Source: Micromonospora rifamycinica
Lineage (GTDB): Bacteria > Actinomycetota > Actinomycetes > Mycobacteriales > Micromonosporaceae
Length of the DNA: 64,000 bases
Assembly: GCF_900090265.1 (NCBI RefSeq)
Contig: NZ_LT607752.1
Location: 6,454,001 to 6,518,000, forward strand
Direction of reading: 5' to 3'
The position numbers and the translations under genes were made by a program. This document shows, in pieces, positions 55,928 to 64,000 of this stretch; the stretch's first letter is position 1, and every line of letters starts with the position of its first letter. The notes under the pieces were generated by a model. It was not told where the DNA came from. It was given only the letters and a program-made list of their open reading frames with translations, and made no database searches.

Positions 55928-55949
55928 TTACGTAACGTTGGCGTTGTGA
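55928..55949 (+). promoter_or_regulatory. sufR promoter/operator region
   Basis: TAACGT (55933-55938) ends 7 nt before GTG 55946 (leaderless). ACGTT-N5-TGTGA (55935-55949) resembles the ACACT-N5-TGTGA site I recall for mycobacterial SufR, matching 8 of 10 half-site positions with equal spacing. TTACGTAA (55928-55935) is a perfect palindrome alongside. Autorepression is an inference. Confidence 0.5.
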
Positions 55950-56773
55950 AAAACGCGGCGGCGCTCTCCGGGCACCCGCCGACGGCCGCCCCGGCCGTCG
56001 GGGTGGGTTCCCGGTCCCGGCGTGCCGGCCGGGCCGCCGGGCCGGAGGTCGGGCGGCGGGCCGCGCCGCAGCCGGCGTCGGCCGCGTCCACCGATCTTTC
56101 CACCCGGGACCGGGTGACCCAGCTGCTGCTGGCGCAGGGGGCGACCACGGCCGGTCAGCTCGGCTCGGCGCTCGGCCTCAGCCCCGCCGCGATCCGCCGG
56201 CACCTCGACGCGATGCTGGCCGACGGCGACGTGCTCGCCCGGGAGCAGACCGTTCGGGGCAGCCGGGGTCGGGGCCGACCGGCGAAGGTCTTCCTGCTCA
56301 CCGACGCGGCCCGGGTGCGCTGCGGCACCCACCACTACGACAACATGGCCACCGCCGCGCTGCGGTGGATCGCCCGCAACGGTGGCCCCGACGCCGTCGA
56401 GGCGTTCGCCGCCGACCAGGTCGCCGCGCTGGAGGCCCGCTGCCGGGCCGCCATGGAGGACGCCGGCGACGATCCGCTCGCCCGTTCCGAGGCGCTCGCC
56501 GGTGCGCTCACCGCCGAGGGCTACGCTGCCAACGCGTCCACGATCGCCTCCGGCGGGCAGCTCTGCCAGCACCACTGCCCGGTGGCGCACGTGGCCGCCG
56601 AGTTCCCCCAGCTGTGCGAGGCCGAGACGGCGGTCATCTCCCGTCTGGTCGGCACCCACGTGCAGCGCCTGGCCACCATCGCGCACGGCGACGGGGTGTG
56701 CACCACGCACATTCCGACCCAGCCGCGCGCCCAGTCCGGTAACACCGTCACCACTGTGAGGACAGATAGATGA
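55946..56773 (+). CDS. sufR: Fe-S cluster-responsive regulator SufR
   Basis: 275-residue winged-helix repressor. After about 50 disordered, basic residues, the HTH is RDRVTQLLLAQGATTAGQLGSALGLSPAAIRRHLDAM (about 53-90). The C-terminal cluster-binding region has CQHHCPVAHVAAEFPQLCEAE, so three Cys are in place, with a further Cys in GDGVCTTH. It senses iron and oxidative stress and represses the suf operon when its cluster is intact. It is first in the operon; ATGA overlap couples it to sufB. Confidence 0.93.
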   Translation: MKNAAALSGHPPTAAPAVGVGSRSRRAGRAAGPEVGRRAAPQPASAASTDLSTRDRVTQLLLAQGATTAGQLGSALGLSPAAIRRHLDAMLADGDVLAREQTVRGSRGRGRPAKVFLLTDAARVRCGTHHYDNMATAALRWIARNGGPDAVEAFAADQVAALEARCRAAMEDAGDDPLARSEALAGALTAEGYAANASTIASGGQLCQHHCPVAHVAAEFPQLCEAETAVISRLVGTHVQRLATIAHGDGVCTTHIPTQPRAQSGNTVTTVRTDR

Positions 56774-58200
56774 CCGAGCAGATCGTCCAGCCCCTGACCC
56801 AGGAAGAGCAGCTCGCCGCCCTCGGTCGGTACGAGTACGGCTGGTCCGACTCCGACGTCGCCGGGGCCGCGGCCCAGCGCGGCATCAACGAGGCGGTGGT
56901 GCGGGACATCTCGGCGAAGAAGAACGAGCCGGCCTGGATGCTCGACCTGCGGCTGAAGGGCCTGCGGCTGTTCGGCCGCAAGCCGATGCCGTCCTGGGGC
57001 GCCGACCTCACCGGGATCGACTTCGACAACATCAAGTACTTCGTGCGCTCCACCGAGAAGCAGGCCACCAGCTGGGAGGACCTGCCGGAGGACATCAAGA
57101 ACACCTACGACCGGCTGGGCATCCCCGAGGCGGAGAAGCAGCGGCTGGTCGCCGGGGTCGCCGCGCAGTACGAGTCCGAGGTGGTCTACCACAAGATCCG
57201 TGAGGACCTGGAGGAGCAGGGTGTCGTCTTCCTCGACACCGACACCGCCCTCAAGGAGCACGAGGACATCTTCAAGGAGTACTTCGGCACGGTGATCCCG
57301 GTCGGCGACAACAAGTTCGCCGCGCTGAACACCTCCGTGTGGTCCGGCGGCTCGTTCATCTACGTGCCGAAGGGCGTGCACGTGGAGATCCCGCTCCAGG
57401 CGTACTTCCGGATCAACACCGAGAACATGGGCCAGTTCGAGCGGACGCTGATCATCGTCGACGAGGGCGCGTACGTGCACTACGTCGAGGGCTGCACCGC
57501 GCCGCTCTACTCGTCCGACTCGCTGCACAGCGCGGTCGTCGAGATCATCGTCAAGAAGAACGCGCGCTGCCGCTACACGACCATCCAGAACTGGTCGAAC
57601 AACGTCTACAACCTGGTCACCAAGCGGGCCGTCTGCCACGAGGGTGCGACCATGGAGTGGGTCGACGGCAACATCGGCTCCAAGGTCACCATGAAGTACC
57701 CGGCGGTCTACATGACCGGCGAGCACGCCAAGGGCGAGGTGCTCTCGGTGGCGATGGCCGGCGAGGGCCAGCACCAGGACGCCGGGGCCAAGATGGTGCA
57801 CGCCGCGCCGCACACCAGCAGCACCATCGTGTCGAAGTCGATCGCCCGGGGCGGCGGCCGTACCTCGTACCGGGGCCTGGTGCAGGTGCTGGAGGGGTCG
57901 CACCACAGCCGGAGCACGGTCAAGTGCGACGCGCTGCTGGTCGACACCATCTCCCGCTCGGACACCTACCCCTACGTCGACATCCGCGAGGACGACGTGT
58001 CGATGGGGCACGAGGCGACCGTTTCCAAGATCAGCGACGACCAGCTCTTCTACCTGATGAGCCGGGGGCTGAGCGAGGACGAGGCGATGGCGATGATCGT
58101 GCGGGGCTTCATCGAGCCGATCGCCAAGGAGCTCCCGATGGAGTACGCCCTGGAGCTCAACCGTCTGATCGAACTCCAGATGGAGGGCGCGGTCGGCTGA
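56770..58200 (+). CDS. sufB: Fe-S cluster assembly scaffold SufB
   Basis: 476-residue SufB of the SufBC2D scaffold. Conserved blocks are YEYGWSDSDVAGAAAQRG near the start, NTSVWSGGSFIYVPKGVHVEIPLQAYFRIN in the middle, RCRYTTIQNWSNNVYNLVTKRA, and SRSDTYPYVDIREDDVSMGHEATVSKISD near the end, ending in the SufB C-terminal helices. It accepts sulfur and iron and holds the nascent cluster. A 118-bp gap separates it from sufD. Confidence 0.98.
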   Translation: MTEQIVQPLTQEEQLAALGRYEYGWSDSDVAGAAAQRGINEAVVRDISAKKNEPAWMLDLRLKGLRLFGRKPMPSWGADLTGIDFDNIKYFVRSTEKQATSWEDLPEDIKNTYDRLGIPEAEKQRLVAGVAAQYESEVVYHKIREDLEEQGVVFLDTDTALKEHEDIFKEYFGTVIPVGDNKFAALNTSVWSGGSFIYVPKGVHVEIPLQAYFRINTENMGQFERTLIIVDEGAYVHYVEGCTAPLYSSDSLHSAVVEIIVKKNARCRYTTIQNWSNNVYNLVTKRAVCHEGATMEWVDGNIGSKVTMKYPAVYMTGEHAKGEVLSVAMAGEGQHQDAGAKMVHAAPHTSSTIVSKSIARGGGRTSYRGLVQVLEGSHHSRSTVKCDALLVDTISRSDTYPYVDIREDDVSMGHEATVSKISDDQLFYLMSRGLSEDEAMAMIVRGFIEPIAKELPMEYALELNRLIELQMEGAVG

Positions 58201-58318
58201 CGCCGCCCGTCGGGCCGCATCGGGTACCGACCTGCCCGCAGCGGCCCGGCCCGCGACCGGCCCGACCCACCCTCCGCTCAATGACACCGTCGTCACGGAC
58301 AGACAGACCAAGGAAGAG

Positions 58319-59515
58319 ATGACTATCCAGGCTTCCGCGCCGCCGAGCACCAAGTCGCAGGCGCTGCGCTCGTACGACGTCGCCGACTTCCCGGCCCTGA
58401 CGGGGCTGGAGGAGGAGTGGCGCTTCACCCCGCTCAAGCGGCTCCGCGGGCTGACCGGGGGAGCGCCGGCCGCCACCGCCACGGTCCGCCACGAGTACGC
58501 CGACCTGCCGGCCGGCGTCACCGTCGGGCGGATAGACCGGGACGACCCCCGGGTGGGCAGCGTGCTCACCCCGGTCGACCGGGTCAGCGCGCTGGCGTAC
58601 GGCGGGGCCGGGCAGGCCCTGCTGGTCGAGGTCGCGGCCGACGCGGTGGTCGACGCGCCGGTGACCCTGCGGGTGGTCGGCGAGGACGCCGACGGGCTGG
58701 CCTTCGGGCACACGTTCGTCGACGTGGGGCGGTTCGCCGAGGTGGTGCTGGTGCTGGAGCACGTCGGGGCGGCGACGCTGGCCGACAACGTCGAGGTCGC
58801 GGTGGCCGACGGGGCGAAGCTGACCCTGGTCACGGTGGCCGACTGGGCCGCCGACGCGGTGCAGGCGCAGCACCTGAAGGTCCGGCTCGGCCGAGACGCC
58901 AAGGTGTCGCACGTCCAGGTCAGCCTGGGCGGTGACCTGGTCCGCCAGTACACCACTGTCGAGTACACCGGCCGGGGCGGCGAGGCCGAGCTGTACGGCG
59001 TCTACTTCGCCGACGGCGGCCAGCACCTGGAGCACCGCCAGCTCGTCGACCACAACGTGCCGGACTGCCGCAGCCACGTCGGCTACCGGGGCGCGTTGCA
59101 GGGCGAGCAGGCGCACACCGTCTGGGTGGGCGACGTGCTGATCCGGGCCGAGGCGACCGGTACCGACACCTACGAGATCAACCGGAACCTGCTGCTCTCC
59201 GACGGCGCGCGGGCGGACTCGGTGCCGAACCTGGAGATCGAGACCGGCGAGATCGCCGGTGCCGGGCACGCCAGCGCGACCGGCCGGTTCGACGACGAGC
59301 AGTTGTTCTACCTGATGGCCCGGGGCATCCCGGAGGGTGAGGCCCGCCGGCTGGTGGTCCGGGGCTTCTTCGCCGAGGTGATCAACAAGATCCCGGTCGA
59401 GGCGTTGCGTGAGCGCCTTGGGGACGCGATCGAGGCCCGGCTGGCGAGCGGGAACAGCGAGTTCGCCAGCCCCGTACCCGTGGGCGGAGACACCGCCGTC
59501 GGGGCCGGAGCCTGA
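58319..59515 (+). CDS. sufD: Fe-S cluster assembly protein SufD
   Basis: 398-residue partner of SufB in the scaffold complex. The core beta-helix region has VSLGGDLVRQYTTVEYTGRGGEAELYGVYFADGGQHLEHR and DHNVPDCRSHVGYRGALQG; the C-terminal helices are RFDDEQLFYLMARGIPEGEARRLVVRGFFAEVINKIP. GAAGAG precedes ATG 58319. It assists iron acquisition by the scaffold. Confidence 0.97.
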   Translation: MTIQASAPPSTKSQALRSYDVADFPALTGLEEEWRFTPLKRLRGLTGGAPAATATVRHEYADLPAGVTVGRIDRDDPRVGSVLTPVDRVSALAYGGAGQALLVEVAADAVVDAPVTLRVVGEDADGLAFGHTFVDVGRFAEVVLVLEHVGAATLADNVEVAVADGAKLTLVTVADWAADAVQAQHLKVRLGRDAKVSHVQVSLGGDLVRQYTTVEYTGRGGEAELYGVYFADGGQHLEHRQLVDHNVPDCRSHVGYRGALQGEQAHTVWVGDVLIRAEATGTDTYEINRNLLLSDGARADSVPNLEIETGEIAGAGHASATGRFDDEQLFYLMARGIPEGEARRLVVRGFFAEVINKIPVEALRERLGDAIEARLASGNSEFASPVPVGGDTAVGAGA

Positions 59516-59516
59516 C

Positions 59517-59861
59517 ATGATCCGGATCTGCTCCACCGAGGACGTGCCGAAGGGCACCGTGATCAGCGCCGACGTCGACGGCACCCAGATCGCCGTGGTG
59601 CACGGCACCGACGGCGGGTTCTACGCCGTGCACGACGAGTGCTCGCACGCCTCGGTGGCCCTCTCCGAGGGCGAGGTCGAGGGCTGCACGCTGGAGTGCT
59701 GGCTGCACGGTTCCCGGTTCGACCTGCGCACGGGTGAGCCCAGCGGGCTGCCCGCCACCGAGCCCGTCCCCGTCTACGCCGTCGAGGTACGCGACGGCGA
59801 CATCTATCTTCCCGTGGGCGCCGACGGCCGCCCGACGCCGAGCAATGGAGTGACCCGATAA
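59517..59861 (+). CDS. Rieske-type ferredoxin in the suf operon
   Basis: 114-residue soluble Rieske protein similar to NirD/biphenyl-dioxygenase ferredoxins. The expected ligands C-x-H are in DECSHASV and C-x-x-H in ECWLHGSRF; both pairs are intact. No signal peptide. Its stable position between sufD and sufC in actinobacteria suggests it donates electrons for cluster assembly or persulfide reduction (inference; role not established). It starts 1 nt after the sufD stop and shares a base with the sufC ATG (TAATG). Confidence 0.92.
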   Translation: MIRICSTEDVPKGTVISADVDGTQIAVVHGTDGGFYAVHDECSHASVALSEGEVEGCTLECWLHGSRFDLRTGEPSGLPATEPVPVYAVEVRDGDIYLPVGADGRPTPSNGVTR

Positions 59862-60634
59862 TGAGCACCCTGGAGATCCGCGACCTGAAGGTGTCGGTCA
59901 AGCTGCCCGAGGGTGAGCTCAAGCCGATCCTGTCCGGTGTCGACCTGACCGTCCGGTCCGGGGAGACCCACGCGATCATGGGGCCGAACGGCTCCGGCAA
60001 GTCGACCCTGGCGTACTCGGTCGCCGGTCACCCCAAGTACGAGATCACCGGCGGCTCGGTGACCCTCGACGGCGTCGACGTGCTGGAGATGACCGTCGAC
60101 GAGCGGGCCCGTGCCGGCCTCTTCCTGGCCATGCAGTACCCGGTCGAGGTGCCCGGCGTCTCGGTGGCGAACTTCCTGCGCACCGCCAAGACCGCCATCG
60201 ACGGCGCGGCCCCGAAGCTGCGCAGCTGGGGCGGCGAGCTGCGCGGTGCGATGGAGAAGCTCCAGATGGACCCGGCGTTCGCCCAGCGCAACGTCAACGA
60301 GGGCTTCTCCGGCGGCGAGAAGAAGCGGCACGAGATCGTGCAGCTGGAGCTGCTCAAGCCCAAGATCGCCATCCTCGACGAGACCGACTCCGGGCTCGAC
60401 GTGGACGCGCTGCGGGTGGTCAGCGAGGGGGTCAACCGGGTCCGTGACACCGGTGACACCGGCCTGCTGCTGATCACCCACTACACCCGCATCCTGCGCT
60501 ACATCAAGCCCGACTTCGTGCACGTCTTCGTGGCCGGCCGGATCGTCGAGCAGGGCGGCCCGGAGCTGGCCGACAAGCTCGAGGAAGAGGGCTACGAGCG
60601 GTACGTCGCCGGGGCCGGCGCGGCGCGGGCCTGA
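59861..60634 (+). CDS. sufC: Fe-S cluster assembly ATPase SufC
   Basis: 257-residue ABC-type ATPase that powers the SufBC2D scaffold. Walker A is GPNGSGKSTLAYSVAGH (about 38-54), the signature is NVNEGFSGGEKKRHEIVQLELL, Walker B is AILDETDSGLDVDAL, and the switch His is in LLITHYTRIL. Translationally coupled to the preceding ferredoxin gene. Confidence 0.98.
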   Translation: MSTLEIRDLKVSVKLPEGELKPILSGVDLTVRSGETHAIMGPNGSGKSTLAYSVAGHPKYEITGGSVTLDGVDVLEMTVDERARAGLFLAMQYPVEVPGVSVANFLRTAKTAIDGAAPKLRSWGGELRGAMEKLQMDPAFAQRNVNEGFSGGEKKRHEIVQLELLKPKIAILDETDSGLDVDALRVVSEGVNRVRDTGDTGLLLITHYTRILRYIKPDFVHVFVAGRIVEQGGPELADKLEEEGYERYVAGAGAARA

Positions 60635-60660
60635 ACTCACACGGACAGGGGTCTGCTGAG

Positions 60661-61965
60661 ATGACCACCATCGCCATCCCGGACGGGATGCCGCAGTACG
60701 ACGACGTGCCGCGCTTCGACGTGGCCGCGGTGCGGGCCGACTTCCCGATCCTCGACCGGGAGGTCAACGGGCACCGGCTGGTCTATCTCGACAGCGCCAA
60801 CACCTCGCACAAGCCGCGGCAGGTGCTCGACGTGCTCACCGGGCACTACGCGAGGCACAACGCCAACGTGTCGCGCTCGGTGCACACCCTGGGCACCGAG
60901 GCGACCGAGGCGTACGAGGGGGCGCGGGCGAAGGTCGCCGCGTTCGTCAACGCGCCGAGCGTGGACGAGGTGGTGTTCACCAAGAACTCCACCGAGGCGA
61001 TCAACATCGTGGCGTACGCCTTCTCCAACGCCTCGCTGCGCGCGGACGCCGACGAGCGGTTCCGGCTCGGCCCCGGCGACGAGATCGTGATCTCCGAGAT
61101 GGAGCACCACTCGAACATCGTCCCGTGGCAGCTGCTGGCCGAGCGGACCGGCGCGACCCTGCGCTGGTTCCCGGTCACCGACACCGGGCGGCTGGACGAG
61201 TCGGGGCTGGACGAGCTGGTCACCGAGCGGACGAAGATCGTCTCGCTGGTGCACACCTCGAACATCCTCGGCACGGTCAACGCCACCTCCCGGATCACCC
61301 GGCGGGTCCGGCAGGTAGGGGCGCTGCTGCTGCTCGACTGCTCGCAGTCGGTGCCGCACCTGCCGGTGGACGTGGTCGACCTGGACGCCGACTTCATCGT
61401 CTTCACCGGGCACAAGATGTGCGGGCCGACCGGCATCGGCGTGCTCTGGGGGCGGGGCGAGCTGCTCGCCGCGATGCCTCCGGTCATGGGCGGCGGCTCG
61501 ATGATCGAGACCGTGTCGATGGCCCGGTCCACGTTCGCCGCGCCGCCGGCCCGGTTCGAGGCGGGCACCCCGCCGATCGCCGAGGCCGTCGCGCTCGGCG
61601 CGGCGGTCGACTACCTCACCGGCGTCGGGATGCGGGCGATCCAGTGGCACGAGAAGGAGCTGACCGCGTACGCGCTGGACGCTCTCACCACCGTGCCGGG
61701 GCTGCGGATCTTCGGTCCGACGGTGCCGGTCGGCCGGGGCGGCACCATCTCGTTCGCGCTCGGCGACGTGCACCCGCACGACGTCGGGCAGGTCCTCGAC
61801 TCGCTCGGGGTGCAGGTGCGGGTGGGCCACCACTGCGCCAAGCCGGTCTGCACCCGGTTCGGGGTGCCGGCGATGACCCGGGCGTCGTTCTACCTGTACA
61901 CCACCACGGAGGAGATCGACGCCCTGGTGGCGGGTCTCGAACAGGTGCGGAGGATCTTCGACTGA
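60661..61965 (+). CDS. sufS: Cysteine desulfurase SufS
   Basis: 434-residue type II PLP-dependent desulfurase supplying persulfide sulfur. LDSANTSHKPRQVLDVLTGHY is near the start, the PLP Lys is in FIVFTGHKMCGPTGIGVLWG, and the catalytic Cys is in VRVGHHCAKPVCTRFG. It is ordered with its sulfur acceptor SufU, whose ATG overlaps its stop. Confidence 0.97.
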   Translation: MTTIAIPDGMPQYDDVPRFDVAAVRADFPILDREVNGHRLVYLDSANTSHKPRQVLDVLTGHYARHNANVSRSVHTLGTEATEAYEGARAKVAAFVNAPSVDEVVFTKNSTEAINIVAYAFSNASLRADADERFRLGPGDEIVISEMEHHSNIVPWQLLAERTGATLRWFPVTDTGRLDESGLDELVTERTKIVSLVHTSNILGTVNATSRITRRVRQVGALLLLDCSQSVPHLPVDVVDLDADFIVFTGHKMCGPTGIGVLWGRGELLAAMPPVMGGGSMIETVSMARSTFAAPPARFEAGTPPIAEAVALGAAVDYLTGVGMRAIQWHEKELTAYALDALTTVPGLRIFGPTVPVGRGGTISFALGDVHPHDVGQVLDSLGVQVRVGHHCAKPVCTRFGVPAMTRASFYLYTTTEEIDALVAGLEQVRRIFD

Positions 61966-62441
61966 TGCAGCTGGACCAGCTCTACCAGGAGATCATCCTG
62001 GACCACTACAAGCGTCCGCAGGGACGCGGTCTGCGCGACGCCGACGATCCCGCCGCCCAGGTGGCCGAGGCGCACCACGTCAACCCGACCTGTGGTGACG
62101 AGGTGACCGTGCGGGTGGCCGCCGTCGGCGACGTCGTGGTGGACATCTCGTACGACGGCGCGGGCTGTTCGATCAGTCAGGCGTCGGCGAGCGTGCTGTA
62201 CGACCGGCTCTCCGGCCGGCGCACGGGGGAGATCGCCGCCGTGCACGCCGGGTTCGTGGAGTTGATGTCCGGCCGTGGCCAGGTCACGCCGGACGAGGAA
62301 CTACTCGGTGACGGGGTGGCGTTCGCGGGTGTCGCCCGCTACCCGGCCCGGGTCAAGTGCGCGCTGCTGCCGTGGATGGCGTTCAAGGACGCCGCGGCAC
62401 GCGCGGGGGTGGGCGTGAGCCCGACGGAGGTTGAGGCATGA
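61965..62441 (+). CDS. sufU: Fe-S assembly sulfur-transfer protein SufU
   Basis: 158-residue IscU-like zinc protein that takes sulfur from SufS. The three conserved Cys are in NPTCGDEVTVRV, DGAGCSISQASASVL and RVKCALLPWMAFKDA; the Asp between them (GDE) completes the zinc site. It starts LDQLYQEIILDHYKRPQGRG, as usual for Gram-positive SufU. ATG 61965 overlaps the sufS stop, and its own stop overlaps the next ATG. Confidence 0.96.
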   Translation: MQLDQLYQEIILDHYKRPQGRGLRDADDPAAQVAEAHHVNPTCGDEVTVRVAAVGDVVVDISYDGAGCSISQASASVLYDRLSGRRTGEIAAVHAGFVELMSGRGQVTPDEELLGDGVAFAGVARYPARVKCALLPWMAFKDAAARAGVGVSPTEVEA

Positions 62442-62920
62442 GCGAGGACACCGCTACCGCGGCGACGCCGGAGACCGGCGACGCCAGCACCACGCCGCCC
62501 GGCGTGGTGACGCCGCCGGTCGCCGAGGGGGCCGCCCGCACGACGGAGGCCGCCGGGTCGGCGGGCACGACGGAGGCCGCCGGGTCGGCCGGTGGCCGGG
62601 CGGCCATCGCCGACATCGAGGAGGCGATGAAGGACGTCGTCGACCCCGAGCTGGGCATCAACGTGGTCGACCTCGGCCTGGTGTACGGCGTGCACGTGGA
62701 CGACCAGAACGTCGCCACCCTGGACATGACGCTGACCTCGGCGGCCTGCCCGCTCACCGACGTGATCGAGGACCAGGCCCGCCAGGCGTTGACCACCGGC
62801 CCCGGCGGGGGACTGGTCGACGACATCCGGATCAACTGGGTCTGGCTGCCGCCGTGGGGCCCCGACAAGATCACCGACGAGGGTCGGGACCAGCTCCGCT
62901 CCCTCGGCTTCAACGTCTGA
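62438..62920 (+). CDS. sufT: Metal-sulfur cluster assembly factor SufT (MIP18/DUF59 family)
   Basis: 160 residues: a disordered N-terminus (1-55) and a MIP18-family domain (about 57-160) with DPELGINVVDLGLVYGV and TLTSAACPLTDVIEDQ (reactive Cys). SufT helps mature Fe-S proteins. The N-terminus contains TTEAAGSAG twice, encoded by a 27-bp tandem duplication (62539-62592). A hairpin terminator follows the stop. Confidence 0.93.
   Translation: MSEDTATAATPETGDASTTPPGVVTPPVAEGAARTTEAAGSAGTTEAAGSAGGRAAIADIEEAMKDVVDPELGINVVDLGLVYGVHVDDQNVATLDMTLTSAACPLTDVIEDQARQALTTGPGGGLVDDIRINWVWLPPWGPDKITDEGRDQLRSLGFNV
62539..62592. repeat. 27-bp in-frame tandem duplication inside sufT
   Basis: CACGACGGAGGCCGCCGGGT begins at 62539 and again at 62566. 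It adds nine residues to a linker and so is likely neutral for folding. Confidence 0.85.
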
Positions 62921-62936
62921 CCCCTGCCGCTCGCGC

Positions 62937-62968
62937 GGGCACGGTACCCCGAGCCGGGTGCCGTGCCC
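62937..62968 (+). terminator. Terminator of the suf operon
   Basis: GGGCACGG (62937-62944) and CCGTGCCC (62961-62968) enclose a second pairing of ACCC with GGGT; GTTTCG follows. Confidence 0.75.
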
Positions 62969-63227
62969 GTTTCGCGTCCGCGGCCCCCGCACCGGCTGCG
63001 GCGCCCGCCGCCGTCCACGCCGCCCTGGTCCGGGCGGGGTGATCGACTCAACGGGGCCGATGTAGGGGCGTCCCGGGCCGCTGATGCCGCTGTTTCGCCC
63101 CCGGCGGGTCGATCATCCGCTAGCGGCGGACAGTCCGGTGTCGGGGCGTCGGGGCGTCGGGGCGTCGGGGCGTCGGGTCGTCGGGTCGTCCGTCGGGCCG
63201 CCGGCCGTCGTGCCGTAGGGTCGGGTG
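62969..63227. repeat. Intergenic region with 8-bp microsatellite
   Basis: TCGGGGCG is repeated in tandem from 63141, four exact units followed by two TCGGGTCG units, ending at 63188. TAGGGT at 63216-63221 is the likely -10 of the downstream gene. No gene in this stretch. Confidence 0.8.
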
Positions 63228-63941
63228 GTGAGCAGTCGACCCGCGGCCGGTGGCGGCCGGTGGATCGAGGTCGATCCGACCCGCGTCGCCCGCTGGGTGG
63301 AGGGTTTCGCCGACCGGCACGGTCCGCCCGTCGTCTCCCCGCAGGGGTACGGTCTGCTGCTCACCGCCCCCGACGGGACGACCGCCGAGCTGCATCTCCC
63401 GCCGGGCGCCGACGGCGGCGCTCCCGGGGAACCCGCACAGGCCCACGACGCGGCGGGGGAGGTCACCGGCGCGTCCCGGCGGGTCGACGACGTGCCGGGG
63501 TTCGTCGACGCGGCCACCGCGCCCCGCCGGATCGGCCTGTTGCTGGCCCGCAAGGGCGCGGTGGCGGTCGGTGTGGCGCTCGGCGAGAAACTGCTGACCT
63601 CCAAGGTGGACACCCGGTACGTGCAGGGCCGCACCGCCGCCGGGGGCTGGTCCCAGCAGCGGTTCGCCCGGCGGCGGGACAACCAGGCGAAGGCGGCCCT
63701 GGGCGATGCGGCCGAGCTGGCCGTACGGCTGCTGCTGCCGGAGGCGGCGACGTTGGCGGCGCTGGTCTGCGGTGGCGACCGGCGGGCCGTCGACACGGTG
63801 CTGGCCGACCGGCGGCTGGCCCCGCTCGCCGCCCGGCGGGTCGCGCGGCTGCTCGACGTGCCCGAGCCCCGGCATGCGGTGCTGGTCGGTGCGGTCAGCG
63901 CCGCCCGTGCGGTCCACATCCTGCTCCGCGACCCGGCCTGA
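63228..63941 (+). CDS. acVLRF1-family peptidyl-tRNA hydrolase (actinobacterial Vms1-like release factor)
   Basis: 237-residue protein with the eRF1/Vms1-like hydrolase signature GRTAAGGWSQQRFARRRDNQ (about residues 125-145), close to the eukaryotic Vms1/ANKZF1 motif with its catalytic Gln. The N-terminal part (WIEVDPTRVARWVEGFADRHGPP) and a C-terminal DUF-like half match actinobacterial homologues. It should release peptidyl-tRNA on stalled 50S subunits, as part of ribosome-associated quality control. TAGGGT ends 6 nt before GTG 63228; an adjacent GTG at 63225 is possible. No partner gene (RqcH-like) is in the window. Confidence 0.82.
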   Translation: MSSRPAAGGGRWIEVDPTRVARWVEGFADRHGPPVVSPQGYGLLLTAPDGTTAELHLPPGADGGAPGEPAQAHDAAGEVTGASRRVDDVPGFVDAATAPRRIGLLLARKGAVAVGVALGEKLLTSKVDTRYVQGRTAAGGWSQQRFARRRDNQAKAALGDAAELAVRLLLPEAATLAALVCGGDRRAVDTVLADRRLAPLAARRVARLLDVPEPRHAVLVGAVSAARAVHILLRDPA

Positions 63942-64000
63942 GCCCGGCCGGGAGCGACGACGGCGGCCGGCGGGCGTGAGCCCGGCCGACCGCCGCGATG

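Overview
This window is very GC-rich (well above 70% by eye) chromosomal DNA of an actinobacterium. Gene order, mycothiol-dependent and WhiA/RbpA-type genes, and frequent GTG/TTG starts point to the Micromonosporaceae, most likely Micromonospora or a close relative; this is inferred from gene content, not from a database search. I see no tRNA, rRNA, CRISPR array, insertion sequence or prophage block. About 50 genes are packed on both strands.

Layout. 1-5.6 kb: a partial membrane protein (minus), uvrB, an XRE/DUF5753 regulator, an SDR and a small ABM-type monooxygenase. 5.8-7 kb: a yybP-ykoY (Mn2+) riboswitch followed by a TerC-family exporter. 7-9.1 kb: a cytosolic NlpC/P60 peptidase and an L-Ala-D/L-Glu epimerase, which form a murein-peptide recycling pair, divergent from a tyrosine phosphatase. 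10-13 kb: a class A beta-lactamase-fold hydrolase, a 48-bp minisatellite and typA. 13.7-18.1 kb: an MMPL exporter divergent from marR-cocE. 18.3-22.1 kb: a phage-endolysin-like protein, a 26-bp minisatellite, a cold-shock protein, a methyltransferase, and an MBL hydrolase with a mycothiol-dependent enzyme. 22.3-27.3 kb: rsgA, uvrA and a Rieske lipoprotein. 27.3-32.1 kb: two divergent secreted enzymes, each with a C-terminal lectin-like domain. 32.1-36.7 kb: uvrC, recQ and a SWIM-finger protein. 37.3-44.4 kb: rapZ-yvcK-whiA, gap-pgk-tpi-secG, rbpA. 44.6-51.7 kb (minus): tkt-tal-zwf-opcA-pgl, the pentose-phosphate block. 52-55.8 kb: ctaB and ctaA (heme A synthesis) flanking a two-gene ATP-grasp cassette. 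55.9-62.9 kb: the sufR-sufB-sufD-Rieske-sufC-sufS-sufU-sufT operon. 63.2-63.9 kb: an acVLRF1-type peptidyl-tRNA hydrolase.

Main observations. uvrA, uvrB, uvrC and recQ lie at four separate places, and each carries the same promoter architecture: TGTC, 12 nt, TAnnnT. This matches the spacing of the mycobacterial PafBC (RecA-NDp) DNA-damage promoter. No LexA-type box was seen at them, so nucleotide-excision repair and RecQ appear wired to PafBC rather than to LexA. At about ten genes a TAnnnT element sits 6-7 nt before the start codon without a Shine-Dalgarno sequence, which suggests widespread leaderless transcription. Other items are two copies of a dispersed hairpin repeat about 41 kb apart, several in-register minisatellites in intergenic DNA, a 38-bp AT-rich dyad, and a translationally coupled 110-aa protein/DcsG-like ATP-grasp pair of unknown function.
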